A stretch of 64,000 nt of DNA from Steromphala cineraria (GCA_916613615.1 OU744723.1:65046239-65110238), one strand, 5' to 3'. Numbered from the stretch's first letter, positions 46,547 to 59,585 are shown. Notes: generated by a model not told the origin, from the sequence alone. Made by a program: numbers and translations.

Positions 46547-48950
46547 TAAGGTAGCGGTTCATTATGCTGATCAATGCTGACGGTTTTGCTTTCGAAAGGT
46601 TGGATAGTGTATCTCAATAGTCAGACTATCATTTAGTTTCATAGGTATTTTTTTTCAATATTGACATTATTTTTAAACAATTCATCTATTATTACAAAAT
46701 GGAGCCCAGAAGATGCTTTCACATCTGAAGATGAGTAATTTAGACTTGCTATACTGCAGTAGACTTGTTGGCCGTCAAGTGAATATTTTTGCTTCAGGGT
46801 TTGGGTGGCAGACTACTCAAAAGTGTGCACAATGGCGATGGGTTTCGGCTTTTGTCAATACGTACTTTGATAGACATATTGATTTGTATTATAAATGCTA
46901 TTAGGGTATTTGGCGTTAAGCACTTTATCGTCATAATGGCACACAAGAAAAAAGAAAAGAGAGAACATTTCTGAGCAAACGTGAACCCTCATTGAACCAA
47001 ACAGAGGCAGAGAAAGTCACTTGTGTTTATGAATTTCGAATCTGCGAAACGTTTAACTCAGAGCGTATCGGTTTAGAAAAAGATTGATATATGGTTTTCA
47101 AATCTAAGTTAAAAAAGATGTCAGTATGGACTCTTTTATTTTTATTTTTTTTTGCGATGTTCATCTAAAGATAATACCTGTTGCCTTCGTGTTCTTTCTA
47201 TTGGATCTTACGATAATGTATAAATTGAATTATCTTGTTCATAAAGCATTGTTTTTGATTGCCCTTTCTGTTCCTTGTAATATATGATACAAAACGTGAA
47301 TATAAACATATCAGTTTTGTGACTTACTAAAACAATGTATTAGAGATTGAATTGATTCATCAACTTTCTATATGATTTTAAATGTATTGATGGCTTATGT
47401 CAAAAATATAATACAATATGAACACAATACAATTCCGATGGCTACTAACTTCGGTCATGAATAGAACTATTTTTGGCATTACCTTTCAAACTATTGACTT
47501 TTCAATATAAGGAAATGGCCTTTCATGATTGATGTGATAAGTTGTTATTTTGTCCAATCCAATCTTTCAAGCCAGTTTTTAAGCATTAAGTAAAGGTGCT
47601 CGTCTGGATAATTTCTTTACCATCTGTCCGCCAGTTTGATATCGAGATTATTATGTGTCCGAGTTAGATATCAAACGAGAACGAAGATTAATCATGTGAT
47701 GAGATGTAGGAACCATCCGCTTTAAGATACAATACAAGGATAAGGCTAATGCTATAGTTGGAAAACATATCATACTATTATAATAATAGGTGCGTGTTGA
47801 CAAAAGCAGGTATATGACCATAGTAAAACGCTCTGTAAATACAAGAATATTACTAGTTCACTCATTCGGGAAAGCTTTATTCATGAGTAACTCTGCTAGT
47901 GCATTTTACGTTATATTATGTTGTATCTGTCCGATGTTTTATTTATATAACAGTTACCATGGACCTATTGAGTGAGAGGTTAAGCATTAAGATGTTATAA
48001 AAACACAACCTGCATTGTAAGAAATCAGACAATTTTTGAGGCTTTAGTTATTCTGAATTAAGTCGTTTTCTGTTTAGTTGTAAGAGGCAGTTGTTTAGAA
48101 CTGTTGAATATTGTTGTAAATACAGAACAGTTATGTAATCTAGGTCAATATCTGTATAAAGCATGTACATTAATATAATGTTTTCAACGATGTGTAAGTG
48201 TTTTGCTAACATGTTTTATGATGTAACTATCAAGATAATTGTTGTCACCTTGACAAATCGGATATATGTACCATGTTCAGTTAAAAATAAAATAAAATTA
48301 ATTAACTATTTTGTAACCCGCACATGGTCGTATATCGGTAGTAGCCTCTCATCAGATAAACCTCGGGCACTGGCACCCACACTCATTTCAAGACCATATA
48401 TGTAATATTCCAAAAGGCAGTGGGAGGTAATGTTTTTTAGCTAACCAGACTAACAAAATGAATATGATGATGGCTAAAACAAGCATACATCTGCTTCACG
48501 TAATTTTTGATCCACGCATGCGCGACTCATTTCATCGTTAGCTTTGCCGAATAATACGGAAATGACGGAAGCTTTGCGAATGACCCCTTTTTTTAAAACG
48601 GCGTCGCTGATTGCACAACTAACTTGGATTTGATTCCAATCAGATTTCTACCTTTCTATCCCATTGACTGCTTACCGAAAGTTTGTTATCATACTTGCTT
48701 ATCCCAGTGCATATGTCATGTAATTAGGGGTGTCTTGAATCTCAGTAGCATTGCAAAAACGAAGCAGATGATGTTGATATTTTAACTATATAAATGGGAA
48801 TTCGTTGTTCCGTAACATTATGTATTTCATTTATCACTCTATATGTTTCTGTCCTTCACTATACTTCACCAGGTAAACTAAGTTAATTTTATAAGATAAT
48901 TACAGAATTCAAATGTTTTTAATACGTTTACGTGCAGGAAGAAACATTGC
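46547..48950. other. Intergenic, nothing recognised
   Basis: Several 60-80-codon frames without family features. No splice-bounded exon or repeat was found. Confidence 0.4.
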
Positions 48951-49100
48951 ACTGAGGGTTAATAACCTGATGGGTGGGATTAAATCACGAGGCCGTTAGA
49001 TCGAGGTATTATCCCGACCTTTAGGTTATTTTCATAACAGAAAACCGAATAGTAAAAATAAAATAAATGTTTCCTCCAATTTATTAACCCTCAACTGTTA
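48951..49100. repeat. Small inverted repeat around TTATTAACCCTC
   Basis: GAGGGTTAATAACCT at about 48955 is matched by AATTTATTAACCCTC at about 49079, with an internal AGGTTATT near 49022. A short, imperfect foldback. Confidence 0.4.
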
Positions 49101-49239
49101 ACATGTGTTTTCTTCTTATGTATTATTGGTGTTTTACTACCCTGGTCGAAGACCCGACCTGTATGAGGGTTTCTAAAATAGAAAATGGATAAAATGAATT
49201 GAAAATTTGAACTGATTGCATCACACTCGCCAGGTGACA

Positions 49240-49890
49240 TGCGTACTGTGTATCTTCAATTCTGAAAATAAAGTCTTGTTGACTTGCCACCATTTTTGGT
49301 TGTCCCTCAATTAAAGACCACCGTGCAAACAAAATGATATGTTATGATCTCGTCTCGCATTCACGATTAACTCCTATTTTCAATTCCCAAGGAATACACA
49401 CTGCGAACTAGCTACTAAACCACAACGACTGTTACTCTTCACGCAATTCAAACCTTTGTTGGCGATTTTTTTAAAGAAACTCATTTGTATCGATCTTTTT
49501 GAATATGGCCTATAAAGCTATTCTTAAAAATTCTATAACTATCTTTACGAGGCTTTGTAAACCGATTCATAGATTATTTTCAAATACATACCCGTAAACA
49601 AACACACCCTTACGTCGCTGATGGCTTAAATATTGCCAACGCGGCCTAACGTTTAAATTGACTCACTCACAACCATTCCGAGCAAATAATAATTTATGTC
49701 TAAAGACATAAAGAGATTTCTCAAATGGGATCAATGTTTATATCGTAATGCTTAAAGGGTGTATGTATATAGGTGGTCTATACAATGTTTTGGTATAAAA
49801 TTAAAATACGATTAACAGTGCAGATCGACACAGCGGTGTAGAATGTATAAAGCTTTTGAGAACATGAGGTGTCAAATGGCCTGGGAAAAC
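49240..49890 (+). repeat. Dispersed repeat, copy 3 of three (longest)
   Basis: The left part matches 45355-45590 and the right part matches 42390-42890, so this copy shows the full ~650-bp unit from which the other two are partial. It contains no conserved open frame. Confidence 0.7.
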
Positions 49891-52688
49891 GTTCAGATAT
49901 AACAGACAAACATAAGCGCACAGATATTGATATCGTAGATCTCGCCTTGTATGTAAGAGATAAGAGTTGTCATATAGAAGATTGTGAGTAAACAAAACAA
50001 AATAATTTGACTATAATAAGGGAAACTTTTATTTATGATGTTATTATCAGTTGTGCAATATGCTTGATCGACAAAGTGTTTTCGTATTCTTAATGCCGGA
50101 TAAGTATCTAAGTATTATCAGGAATCCAGGTTTCAATGCAGGATATTAAATTATTTTTTAATATTATTTATGTCTCTGCAATTTTCATAAAAGAGAAAAG
50201 TGACTATTTGGTGACAAATGTAAAGTAAAGTAAAGTACAAATTATTGGGAGTAACCCCATCGAATGAATTGATTCATTAGCAAAACGGAATTCCGATTCG
50301 AATTAAGAAACTTGAACATTGTGACTTTGCCTGATTTATCTGAGCAAGAATAGGAGGCTACACCTCACATATTCCTAAACAAAACCTAAAGCACTGTCCG
50401 CATTCATTGCACATTTACACACCGTCTAAAGCTATTTTGTCAGAACTTTCTTTTGAACAGTTACAGAGAGGTGAATTTTCATGAAAACCAGCTTGTAATA
50501 GTGAAAGGTTAGTCATTGATTGAAACATACGAAACGTGTGAAAAAATTCCTGCTTCCAACAAAACGGGTGTGTAAGTTCTGCTATATTTCTGTTTACATT
50601 TATGATCATGGAAATTTAAAAAGAAAATAATACAGTAGTGCATAGTATTAGATTGTATTTTCTAGTCAAACAAAGGCAAAGACAAAAGTAATTTTGTTCT
50701 TGTTTTCGACCACGTCAGTTCAAACTCAAACATTTTGTCCAGCTGTTAACATAGGAAACAAGTGGAACTTTGGTTTGCAACTCTAGTAGCCAAGAATCAA
50801 AGACTTTTAAAATGCAACTCTGTCAATGTAGGCCTTCACGAAGGATATTTCGCAGTAATAAATAAATGATGATTAAATTTGTTATGAATGTTAATTTGTA
50901 TAAAACATCTCTGTCATCGCAACAAAGTTGTCCGTCTGTCAAGTACTGAAACATTAATTTTTTTTTTTTGCCTGAGATAATTATGACAGTATTGTAACGA
51001 AAATTCTTGGAAATTCTAAAAAATGGGAGAAGCTGTAAAAACCAAGAAATAAGAGAACATTAATCGAGCCTACAACAAAGAACGACTCAAGAGGTTCAAA
51101 ACGAGTTTGAAAAACGAAGAAGTAACAACTGTAACGAAAAACAAAACAGCCAATCAAATCATTCAATGCTTTACATGAACCCTGTTTCTTCTCGATTTTG
51201 GAATAAAATGTGGGCTATCTGGAGTACACTCTGTTAATCAAGTACTTCTTGCTTTTGAGGGGGTCAGTAAACGCTGACCATATTTTGTTTTAAATGTGTT
51301 ACGCATTTGCAGGTTTTGCATTTTTGAAGGTTCAATATGGCAACGTTTGACGACAGAAACTAAATGTGAATTTTTAACTTGAACGAATTGAATAGCTTAT
51401 ATAACACCTTCCAATATTTAAGTTGAGATCAATGCTTTTGAAGTTGCATCTGGTGAAGTCACTACAGTTGTAAGATCTATTTCAGTCACAAAAGGAGAGA
51501 AGATTGTAATGGACAAGAGCTTGTAAAAACGTTTTCAGTTGTTTGATATTTTGTGATTGCAAAATGTGTTTACAAAGAGCTTATACCATTCTGAATACAA
51601 GCGTATATTCGAGAACGTGAGCCAGCAGTTGCTAATGTATTCTTAATTGTGTAGTTGCAGAACCAACACAATCAAGATTCTATAGACGCTCGCCCGCCAC
51701 TCCGCTTATATCTGTGTCCTAGGACGGTCTTGTGAACTGGAGGTTCTTTTCGACTTGTAATTTGACTGAGACTCATTCCTCCTTTAGCAGAACCTTTATT
51801 TAAATTGGTAAGTACTTTGTTTCATCTAAACTGTGTTCCAAGGGATATATGTTTGGTACAGATACATGTGGCTCCTAGGACACATCTTTTTAACAGTGAT
51901 AACTACTAGTTTTGCTTCGCCTTCCAGAGAATTTGGGTTATGACGTGTGTAATCAATGCTTTTCCAGCAGATAATTAACTAAATAGACTCAATGTAAATA
52001 CGTTATTGTATCAAAAGAAGATATAATTAAATAATTTTGAAAAGGGTTTTAAGTTTTGAAAAGAAAGTTTTGTTTTAAATTTCTTTTTTCAATTGTTGTT
52101 GATGTATCAAATGTTTCCCCTTACCTATTTATTTGATGGGAAGCCTTTGGATAACAAAACGATTGTCTGTAGTCCTGTTGTTCTTATTAGGCCTCCACAC
52201 GAATTACTCAAGAGTTTTTTTATGCAGATTATTGCTTGGTGCCCCAAAGGACACCAAACATTATGATTTGATTTTTCTAAAACATTTTTGAATTCTCTCT
52301 ATATTACTCTTGATATTTTCAAAGGGAAGCCGCGCCAATCATATGTGTTGTATCCAAATCAAAAACCCAATGAACATAGCTGTAGCAAAAAATGCATTAC
52401 GTCACCATGTGGGTAATAAACAATATTTTGCACATTAAACTGTGGAATATGATTTCGCTTTAAATGTCATGTTTAAAGAGAGACAATATTTTCTATTAAA
52501 GACGCTGATAAATGTTAACAGACTCAATCAAAAACATCTTCATTTGAAGAAGAGTCTGCATTTGTTCCAGAAAAGAACATTATTTCGCATTCAATAATCG
52601 CAGAATCCACTTTTTATAACCCAAGACATTTGATTTCACGCTGGGCTCGCCTGGCGAATTAAAAGTAATGTTTGTGTAAGTACGATTA
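49891..52688. other. Intergenic, nothing recognised
   Basis: A GTAAA-type microsatellite at 50222. No exon or repeat with support. Confidence 0.4.
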
Positions 52689-53133
52689 TCCTACCTCATG
52701 TAAGAATCGCGATCTCTGATTGGTCCACGTGACCCTGAATAAATACTTATATCCCTCTCTTGAGCGGGGGAATAAATCATTTATACCCCGGCACATAAAA
52801 AGCATGAAAAAAGCGTGCAGATTGAGCGTCTTGAAATGTACAATGTATGTTACCTCGAACACATGATTAAGCTGGTTACTTTTGATCAACTGATATGTAG
52901 TTTTGAACAAACTTTAGTAAAATGACTTACGAATTTCTTACCCTTTATCTTCATATTCTATGCATTTTGTTTAAACATTCGGTAAGATAAATTCGTTGTA
53001 CCATTCAAAGGCGGGGTTCACGGGGAGATATCCGCCTCTCGCTTGGTGTTATGCAACTCGCCTTCGGCTCGTCGCATAACACCAAGCTTGAGACGGATAT
53101 CTCCCCGTGTACCCCGCCTTTGAATGGTATAAC
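52689..53133 (+). repeat. Twin dispersed repeat, copy 2, with long terminal hairpin
   Basis: Same unit and orientation as 24600-25018. The 3' end is an almost complete inverted repeat: 52995-53060 with 53066-53133, arms beginning TTGTACCATTCAAAGGCGGG, loop around CGCCTTCGGCTCG. Copy 1 retains only the outer part of this hairpin. Confidence 0.88.
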
Positions 53134-55437
53134 TTATAATGTTACGCTTCTTGAATATGTTAGTTCACCACTTGCTTGGATAATTTTAGGCGAGCAGTGT
53201 TAATAGGACAAAGCAGTACCAAATGCTTTTGTCATTCCCTTACTGAATCTGTGTTTCAATCACTTTGTGGCTCGCTTGGCAAGACAACATGTTATTTGAG
53301 ACAATATGTGAGGTCTTTATGATCACGAAATCACTGACTACAATGTGTATATCTGGGTTACAAGACTTCGACTCACTGCATTTGAACAAAAGGTTTTTAG
53401 ATTGAGTCAGTATTCTATGAAAGCAGTTTTAGTGAATTCAATGTGACTAGGATACACACACACAACAGCACTAGGCGACATTGTCTGCAAGGATGATTTA
53501 TTCGTCAGGTTTAAAGTAAGTACATCATACCGTCTTCAAACATGCGTTGGTAACAAATAAATACTTCCCCTGCCTAGGGAAATACTTCCCATCACCAAAA
53601 ACAATTAATGTTGATAACTATGTTCGCTATCTGAGCTCTTGACGAACTCTGATTGCATTGGCCTGAAAGGAAGCCGTTTTAATTTATGCAGTTCTCAATA
53701 TTTGATTTAACAGTTTATTGTTTCGCGTAACAAGCCACAATCTCAGAAACAAATAAAAACTTTGATAAAAGTTTGATTTTGTAATTATAAGATTGTTTCC
53801 CATTTTTGTGTCTTTTATCGATATATAACAGCAACATATCTCGCTACGATACATGATTTTATATGCTTTGTTGCTCTTGTACACGTATAGAGACACAAAA
53901 CATGTAAAGCAATCCTAATCACGTGCTGAACGATAGACGTGACGTCACACGACGTTACGGTGTTAGCTGCGTAACAACAGTGGTAACATCAGCGATTTTT
54001 TTGGGTAATATTTGATAAAAGTTTGTCAATATTAAACGCTTAACTCAGTCCAATTTCACAGATAACTCATGAGGGGTACTAACTTGCTTGTTCTCTTTTT
54101 CTTTTATCATATTGTACCAATATACTAAACTAGCATAGATTTACATGTAAACAAAATCATATAACTAAAGCTAATATTTTCAAATGTCTTTTTTGTGTGT
54201 AAAAAGGTGATTGGTGGTTTTATAAGAAAAAAATTGGATAAACCATTCAGTTGTTAAGCGATTTCCTACTACCAATTAAGCTAGACCTTGTCACAATTGC
54301 AATATACATATGAGAGTTATCCAGAATAATGTTTTGGTCAAGTATATAGTGAATAGGGGGGAGGGGGGCTTTGAATAGGTGTTTAACAAATGTAAGCGAT
54401 CCCGGAAAAAGGCAAATCTTGATCAAGGGCGACGTTAAGTCGTCGCTGCTGTCATTCAGTTTCAGCATGACATATGAGTAAAAAACTAAAAAGGGCTAGG
54501 TGGATGCATGTCACACCAGAGAGCCGACCATGCCTTTAATGGGACAAAAGCATTTTTCAGTTCAACAACTTTCAAAACTCAATTCAGGGATGTGTATTCA
54601 AACAGTAACTATCAGGTATCAGGCGAAAATTTATATTGCTTTTTCAGTAGGAACACCCTGGTGAAAACGCAACGGGATCGGAACATGCTCACTTTGTTTG
54701 CGCAAAACATGCGTAAGATATACGTTGTGAGCGTCCAGGTTATATATATAGTATGTATGCGCCATTAATATACAGTCATCTGTCACAATTAAGTTGTGAT
54801 ACGCAAATCATTTGCATTTTCAAAGCACCCAAGACGCAAGGTAAGCGCCATGTTTGCAAATAAATATTAGTTACAATTTTACAATATTGATGTTCAGATT
54901 CAACATTTTTGTTTCAGGTTTCATAACAAAAGGATGTCCCTTAGTAAACCAACTAAAGGTATGTAACTATTCCGATATTTCATTCATAAGAATAGCTATG
55001 AGATATGTCATATGTGTTCTTTAACTGTTTATTTGAAATGAAGATTGAGCATAACTCGGGGCTTTTGTTGTGATTAATAAATATTGTATTCTGAGAAAAA
55101 CTCAGCGATGTATATGTTGCTTTGCTATGTTTTATGAAAGGACTCAAATGTAATACAAAAACATTTTGGGAAAGAACCACTTCCATACCAATCTTAGTCC
55201 AGCAGATATGTGAAAAATTAATACTAGTATACAAATGTGCCTTTATTGATACAAGCATGACATTTGGTACACAGTTAGGGGGTACCCTAAGAGTGAAATT
55301 TGGATATAGGGACATTCTAGATTCCCTCAAAGATTTAAATGGCGGCTACAAATTAATAAATGAAAAATAGTTAATGAATTATACCAACAAGTTAAAAAAC
55401 CTAATTTAGGTATTATGTAATTACTTGATGTGCATAT
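53134..55437. other. Intergenic, nothing recognised
   Basis: Short open frames only (54508, 54980 minus, 55122), none with family features. The opposed frames at 54980-55370 overlap each other. Confidence 0.4.
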
Positions 55438-55645
55438 GTTATCAGTCTAAATTAACCTAGCCTCGCTACACTCCGATATTGACCAATTCAGGGATCGACT
55501 TTCCAAGCCGCAACAGTATGCATTCGCACATATAACGTTGGAGAGTCAAAGGTCGGCTGACGCGACCTGCTACTACATCTTGCTAGACTCAATATCGGAG
55601 TGAAGCGAGTATTATTTAGGCTAAGTTTACTTAGACTGATATGCT
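55438..55645. mobile_element. Small TIR element (~205 bp)
   Basis: The left end TATCAGTCTAAATTAACCTA and ACACTCCGATATTGA pair with the right end TCAATATCGGAGTG, AGGCTAAG and TTACTTAGACTGATAT. TIRs are about 50 bp with small gaps. The centre has no gene. A half copy is at 9425. Confidence 0.75.
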
Positions 55646-55959
55646 ATGCAATTATTTCATACTGAGCTAAAAAAAACAACTGCAGTGGTACATAAGGGTA
55701 AAAAAATTACAATTGCTATTGCAGAATTCGGCCTGCCGATTAGATATCTGACTCCACAGGACTTCAGTATTTGCTTGTTGAAAAACAAATTTTCAAAAAC
55801 TCTCTTAACAATTATGATGTTTCAAAAAATTTTCCATCCAAGAATGCTTTTGAAGATTTTGAATCAACAGACTAGAACGCTACTCGACTTCTCTTACTGA
55901 TTTGAAGAAGTGCGCTTTATGTCAGGAAGAAACTGAAGAGGGTATTTCTTGTCCAGCTG

Positions 55960-57760
55960 ATTTCAAGCAAAACACAGGTTCCTCGAGCAGGTATGTTGAG
56001 TCACCAACCACGGCAGGGACGGTTTTTGGGGATGGTCGGATGTCGTGGTGAAGATCGGTAGGAACCTGAGGTATGCCTCATGTTCGGTCGGTAAGCTTTT
56101 TGTCGGAGCCATTTAAGATGCCCTCTGCCAGGGACACAGCAGGACTTGACCAACAGGCTGGTAAGGGGAGCGGAGATCGAGTTAGTTTACTCCCAAGAAG
56201 AGAAGAGGGGGAGGTCAGAGACGTGTCTTTCCGTATCTGGGTTCTGGGTGTATATTGGCATCAGCTTGGGCTTGACCCTTTTGTGTGTCACTTTCTGAGG
56301 CGGGTTTGCAGACACCAGTCTCTCTCTGCCCACCTCTCACCTACGATTCAACGGAACACCGCAAGCGGCAGACAGGCTCAACGTTACGTTTGAACAGATG
56401 AAGATTCTTATATCCAAGGGGGCATTTGGGGAAATCACAGTCCCAAACCTCAAGTCGGGGTTCTACTCCCCTGTGCTCGTTCTACCCAAGAGAGCAAATA
56501 GCGGCTGATTAACAAGTCGAAAATAACCACTCCTTCCTCGTACTCCTATCCTTGTCACTTGTTTTTGTCATCAGTCATGCTGGAGCCCTAGGCCTGGAGA
56601 ACGCATACTTGCACATTCCCTTTTCCTTTACCTCAGTTTCGTCCTGGTGGAGCACCATTCTCAGTGGAATGTGCTCCCATTTGCAATATCATTCGCTCCG
56701 TGGCTTTTCACCAGGGTGACTCAACATTAGTGAACTTTCTTCTCACTCACCATGTCCAGTTCACCACATACATGGGTTCAGTACACATCGGGTTCAGTAC
56801 ACATCGCTAATCGCTCTGTTCAAGAGACTTGCTTTGCTGATGAACCCGTCCAAGTCAGACCTTTAGCCAAACACATCGCTCATATCCTGGGTGCTATTCT
56901 GGACACTGCTAACGAATGTCTTCTTGCTCCGCTAGGTCCATCAGGCTGCTCACCCAAGTGCAGGACCTCACTCGGAGGGGTTGACTGCAGTTGAGACCAT
57001 TCAGGTCTTCCTAAACGTGCGCGTCAGGCAAAAGGTGTGCAGACATGTGTTTCCGCTTCGCCAGGACCTCAGGGAGGAGACGAACGTCTTCAGAGGTGAC
57101 CAGCTCCACCCACTAAAGGTGATGGGAAGCGCTTGGGATAGAACACACGGTAGGTGTCGGGTCTCAGAGTCAGTGAGATCTGGTGATTGTCTCTGAGCAC
57201 TTACGCTCGGATGTCTGCAAGCCCTTATTAGAGATGAACATCCTAGGAGCTGCATGCTTTGCAGGCGGATATGCTTCGGTTTTAAGTGAAGGATAAGGGA
57301 AGAGTGACAAAGGAAGTTGCACCGGTATTCGTGTGTAAGAACCAGGGGTCTGATGAGTGAGGCAAGTAGGAAGCCTTCCCCATTCGCAACGGTGTACAAA
57401 GGAGATATATAGAGCCTTTAGTGACTATCTGCGGTCTGCTATCCTCGAGGCTAACAAAGCAATGGGTTGACCGCGACTAGCTTTTTCAAACTTTTACAAG
57501 ATCCGTGCAGTCTCTGCCACCATAGCGTTTCACATCAATACTGCTGTATGCGTACATCCAGTCGGGCAGTTTTTGAAAGTCATATATTTGTCTTTGCCAA
57601 CCACTTTCTACAGAAGACCTTACGAGCATTGCAAGGATGACGCTTTAAGTATTTGCTCAGCAACAGACTTCAGGTCTTGCTACCCCAAGGGAGTGCAACT
57701 CACTGTTATGTCGCATAATAACTTTTCATGACTTTTTTTATTCATATTTGCCGTTGACAA
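55960..57760 (+). pseudogene. DIRS-like retroelement, decayed, RT region and beyond
   Basis: Read across several frames: SKGAFGEI then LKSGFYSPVLVLPKRAN (56410-56500); GLENAYLHIPF (56595-56625), the first catalytic block; FLVVEHHSQWNVLPFAISFA then PWLFTRVTQH (about 56640-56730); then LLMNPSKSDL (about 56835-56865) and a tail equivalent to LGAILDT. A later stretch, KIRAVSATIAFHINTAV (57500-57550), resembles the H-x-IRA-S region of the tyrosine recombinase that DIRS elements use in place of an integrase (weaker). Many stops and frame changes; not functional. Confidence 0.75.
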
Positions 57761-58322
57761 CTCACCAATCTTTAATTCCAACCCTTGCCTCCCCTCCTGC
57801 GAGCAGGTTGGCTCAGATGTCCATTCTCTGAAGATGGTCATGTGACCAAAGCTAGCCAAGGGACAGGTATCTTCTTTGATCTGTGTAATCTTGTCGAAAG
57901 ATAATTTGAAATTTCAAAAATCTTCATTATTTTGTCAACAATAAAGACCAAATATGTTATGAGTCTTTTTACTTCAATTATCATCATAAAAACAAAAATC
58001 CTTGCTGTGCTTCTCCAAGTAGTATGACTTAGATATTGTTATCTTACTACCCGAAAGCCGCCATTTTTGAACGGCCGCCATTTTTGTTCTAGGAATAAAT
58101 TTAAATGTCCCTTTATCTCAAAATCTTCATAAACGGATGCTCTATCAGTATACCAAGTTTCATGCTTGTATCACAAATAGCACAATTCCCCCACTTATCT
58201 GCTGGGCTATCTATAAGAAAAGAGTGCTATACCATCGTTCGAATCTTTACATGTATGTCTCATAGAGTATGCCAATTAAATCTATAATGTGAAGTTCTTT
58301 TCAATAATTATTTATTTCACAG
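57761..58322. other. Upstream of the GIMAP-like exon, nothing firm
   Basis: Presumably intron, since 58300-58322 is a good acceptor. GCCGCCATTTTT occurs twice (58059, 58075) as a short direct repeat. No earlier coding exon was recognised. Confidence 0.4.
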
Positions 58323-59359
58323 ATTATCTGGCAAATGAGATCCGTATTGTCCTGGTGGGTAAAGTGGGAGTTGGTAAAAGTGCTACAGGGAACACAATAC
58401 TTGGTGAAAAGAAGTTCAAGAGTCTGCCAGCAGGAAAATCTGTGACACAATTCAGCGAACATGCATCAACAGAACGGTTTGGTAGATATTTACAAGTTGT
58501 TGATGTCCCAGGATTTCGAGACACAAGTTCTAGAAGAGAGGAACTTCACAAGGTAATCATGCAATGCGTTGCACTCGTTTCTCCTGGTATCCACGCCATT
58601 TTGTTTGTTGTACGAATCGGTCGATACACTGAAGAAGATGTCAGAACTGTTGAAGATTTCATTCAGATTTTTGGCCCAAAATCCAGAGACTTTGTCATTG
58701 TGGTTTTCACGGGCGAAGATGATCTTGAAGACGACTATGACCTTCAAAAATACGTTCAAGACTCGGAGGTCTCTCTAAAAACATTTCTCCGTGAAGTTAA
58801 CCAACGCTTTATTGCTGTCAACAACAAGTCTAGTGCTGAGGAAAAGAATAGATTTGTTAAAAGTCTTCTAGAGAAAATTGAGCAACTGCTAAGGGATAAT
58901 AAGCGCAGCTTCTACATATGCGAGATGGTAGGCAATGCAGAGGAACAAATCAAGAAGTTGGAGGACAAGAGAGCAAAGGAGAAACAAGAGATAAACAGAG
59001 AAAGAGATGAAAGAATTATTGTCGAAGCTATAGAGGAATACAAAGCTCAGTTAGCCAAAGAGAATATCTCTAAGGAAGAGGAATCAAAGCTTATTGAAGA
59101 AAAGAAAGGTGACATTAATATCAAAATTGATACAGAAAATCATGTTGAGGCCCGCAATGAAGTGAGGGTAGAGCTCTCCGAAACGATAAAGAAAATCAAT
59201 ACACAAGGAGAAAAGAAGAGCGATGCTGGTTTGTATGCAGCGATGGGAGCTGGGGCAACTGCTGGAACAGCTGTAGGAGCACTAGGTGGTCCTATTGGAG
59301 CCGCCATAGGGGGTCTTGCTGGGGCAACATACGGCGCATTGCTTAGTTGGTGGGGCTAA
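58323..59359 (+). CDS. GIMAP/AIG1-family GTPase, main exon
   Basis: Acceptor TTATTTATTTCACAG ends at 58322; the exon enters in phase 1 and runs to a stop at 59357-59359 (about 345 residues). It shows G1 P-loop GKVGVGKSATGNT, G3 DVPGF (usually DTPG), the AIG1 conserved box LVSPGIHAILFVVRIGRYTE, G4 FTGEDDLE and G5 VNNKSS. A charged coiled coil follows (EEQIKKLEDKRAKEKQEINR and on), and a glycine-zipper tail GAGATAGTAVGALGGPIGAA that could insert into or lie on membranes. GIMAPs are septin-like GTPases that assemble on membranes, implicated in immunity and stress responses in several animal groups. The in-frame ATG at 58289 lies in the pyrimidine tract, so the true start is probably in an unseen upstream exon. 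AATAAA follows at 59492. Confidence 0.9.
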
Positions 59360-59491
59360 ATCATTAGCAGAACGGTTGGTGTGAAAGCAAGAACCTAAAG
59401 AATTTGCTCTCAATAGTTTGTGGGGTTGATTCTTTGAAAGACTAGGGACATGACATGTAACTGATGCTTTATATTCTTTCTTTTTGGTTTG

Positions 59492-59497
59492 AATAAA
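59492..59497 (+). terminator. Polyadenylation signal AATAAA, GIMAP-like gene
   Basis: Canonical hexamer 133 bp after the stop codon. A second AATAAA at about 60102 could be used for a longer 3' UTR that would include the duplicated scrap at 59504. Confidence 0.5.
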
Positions 59498-59503
59498 CAT
59501 TGA

Positions 59504-59585
59504 TCCATTGGAGCTGCTATACGGGGTCTAGCTTGGGCAACATACAGAGCTTTGCATACTTGGTGGAGCTTAATCATTAGCGAAC
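59504..59585 (+). pseudogene. Duplicated scrap of the GIMAP-like 3' end
   Basis: CATTGGAGCTGCTATACGGG and what follows repeats the coding end of the exon at 59293-59369 (IGAAIGGLAGATYGALLSWW becomes IGAAIRGLAWATYRALHTWW), including the stop and TAATCATTAGC after it. About 85 percent identical over ~80 bp. It has no open frame upstream, so it is a fragment left by unequal exchange or a lost paralogue. Confidence 0.8.

Noticed and set aside
58289..58322. ATG at 58289 as start of the GIMAP-like protein
   Set aside because: It would place MKFFSIIIYFTD in a pyrimidine-rich acceptor ending CACAG, so the exon more likely starts at 58323 with an upstream exon unseen.
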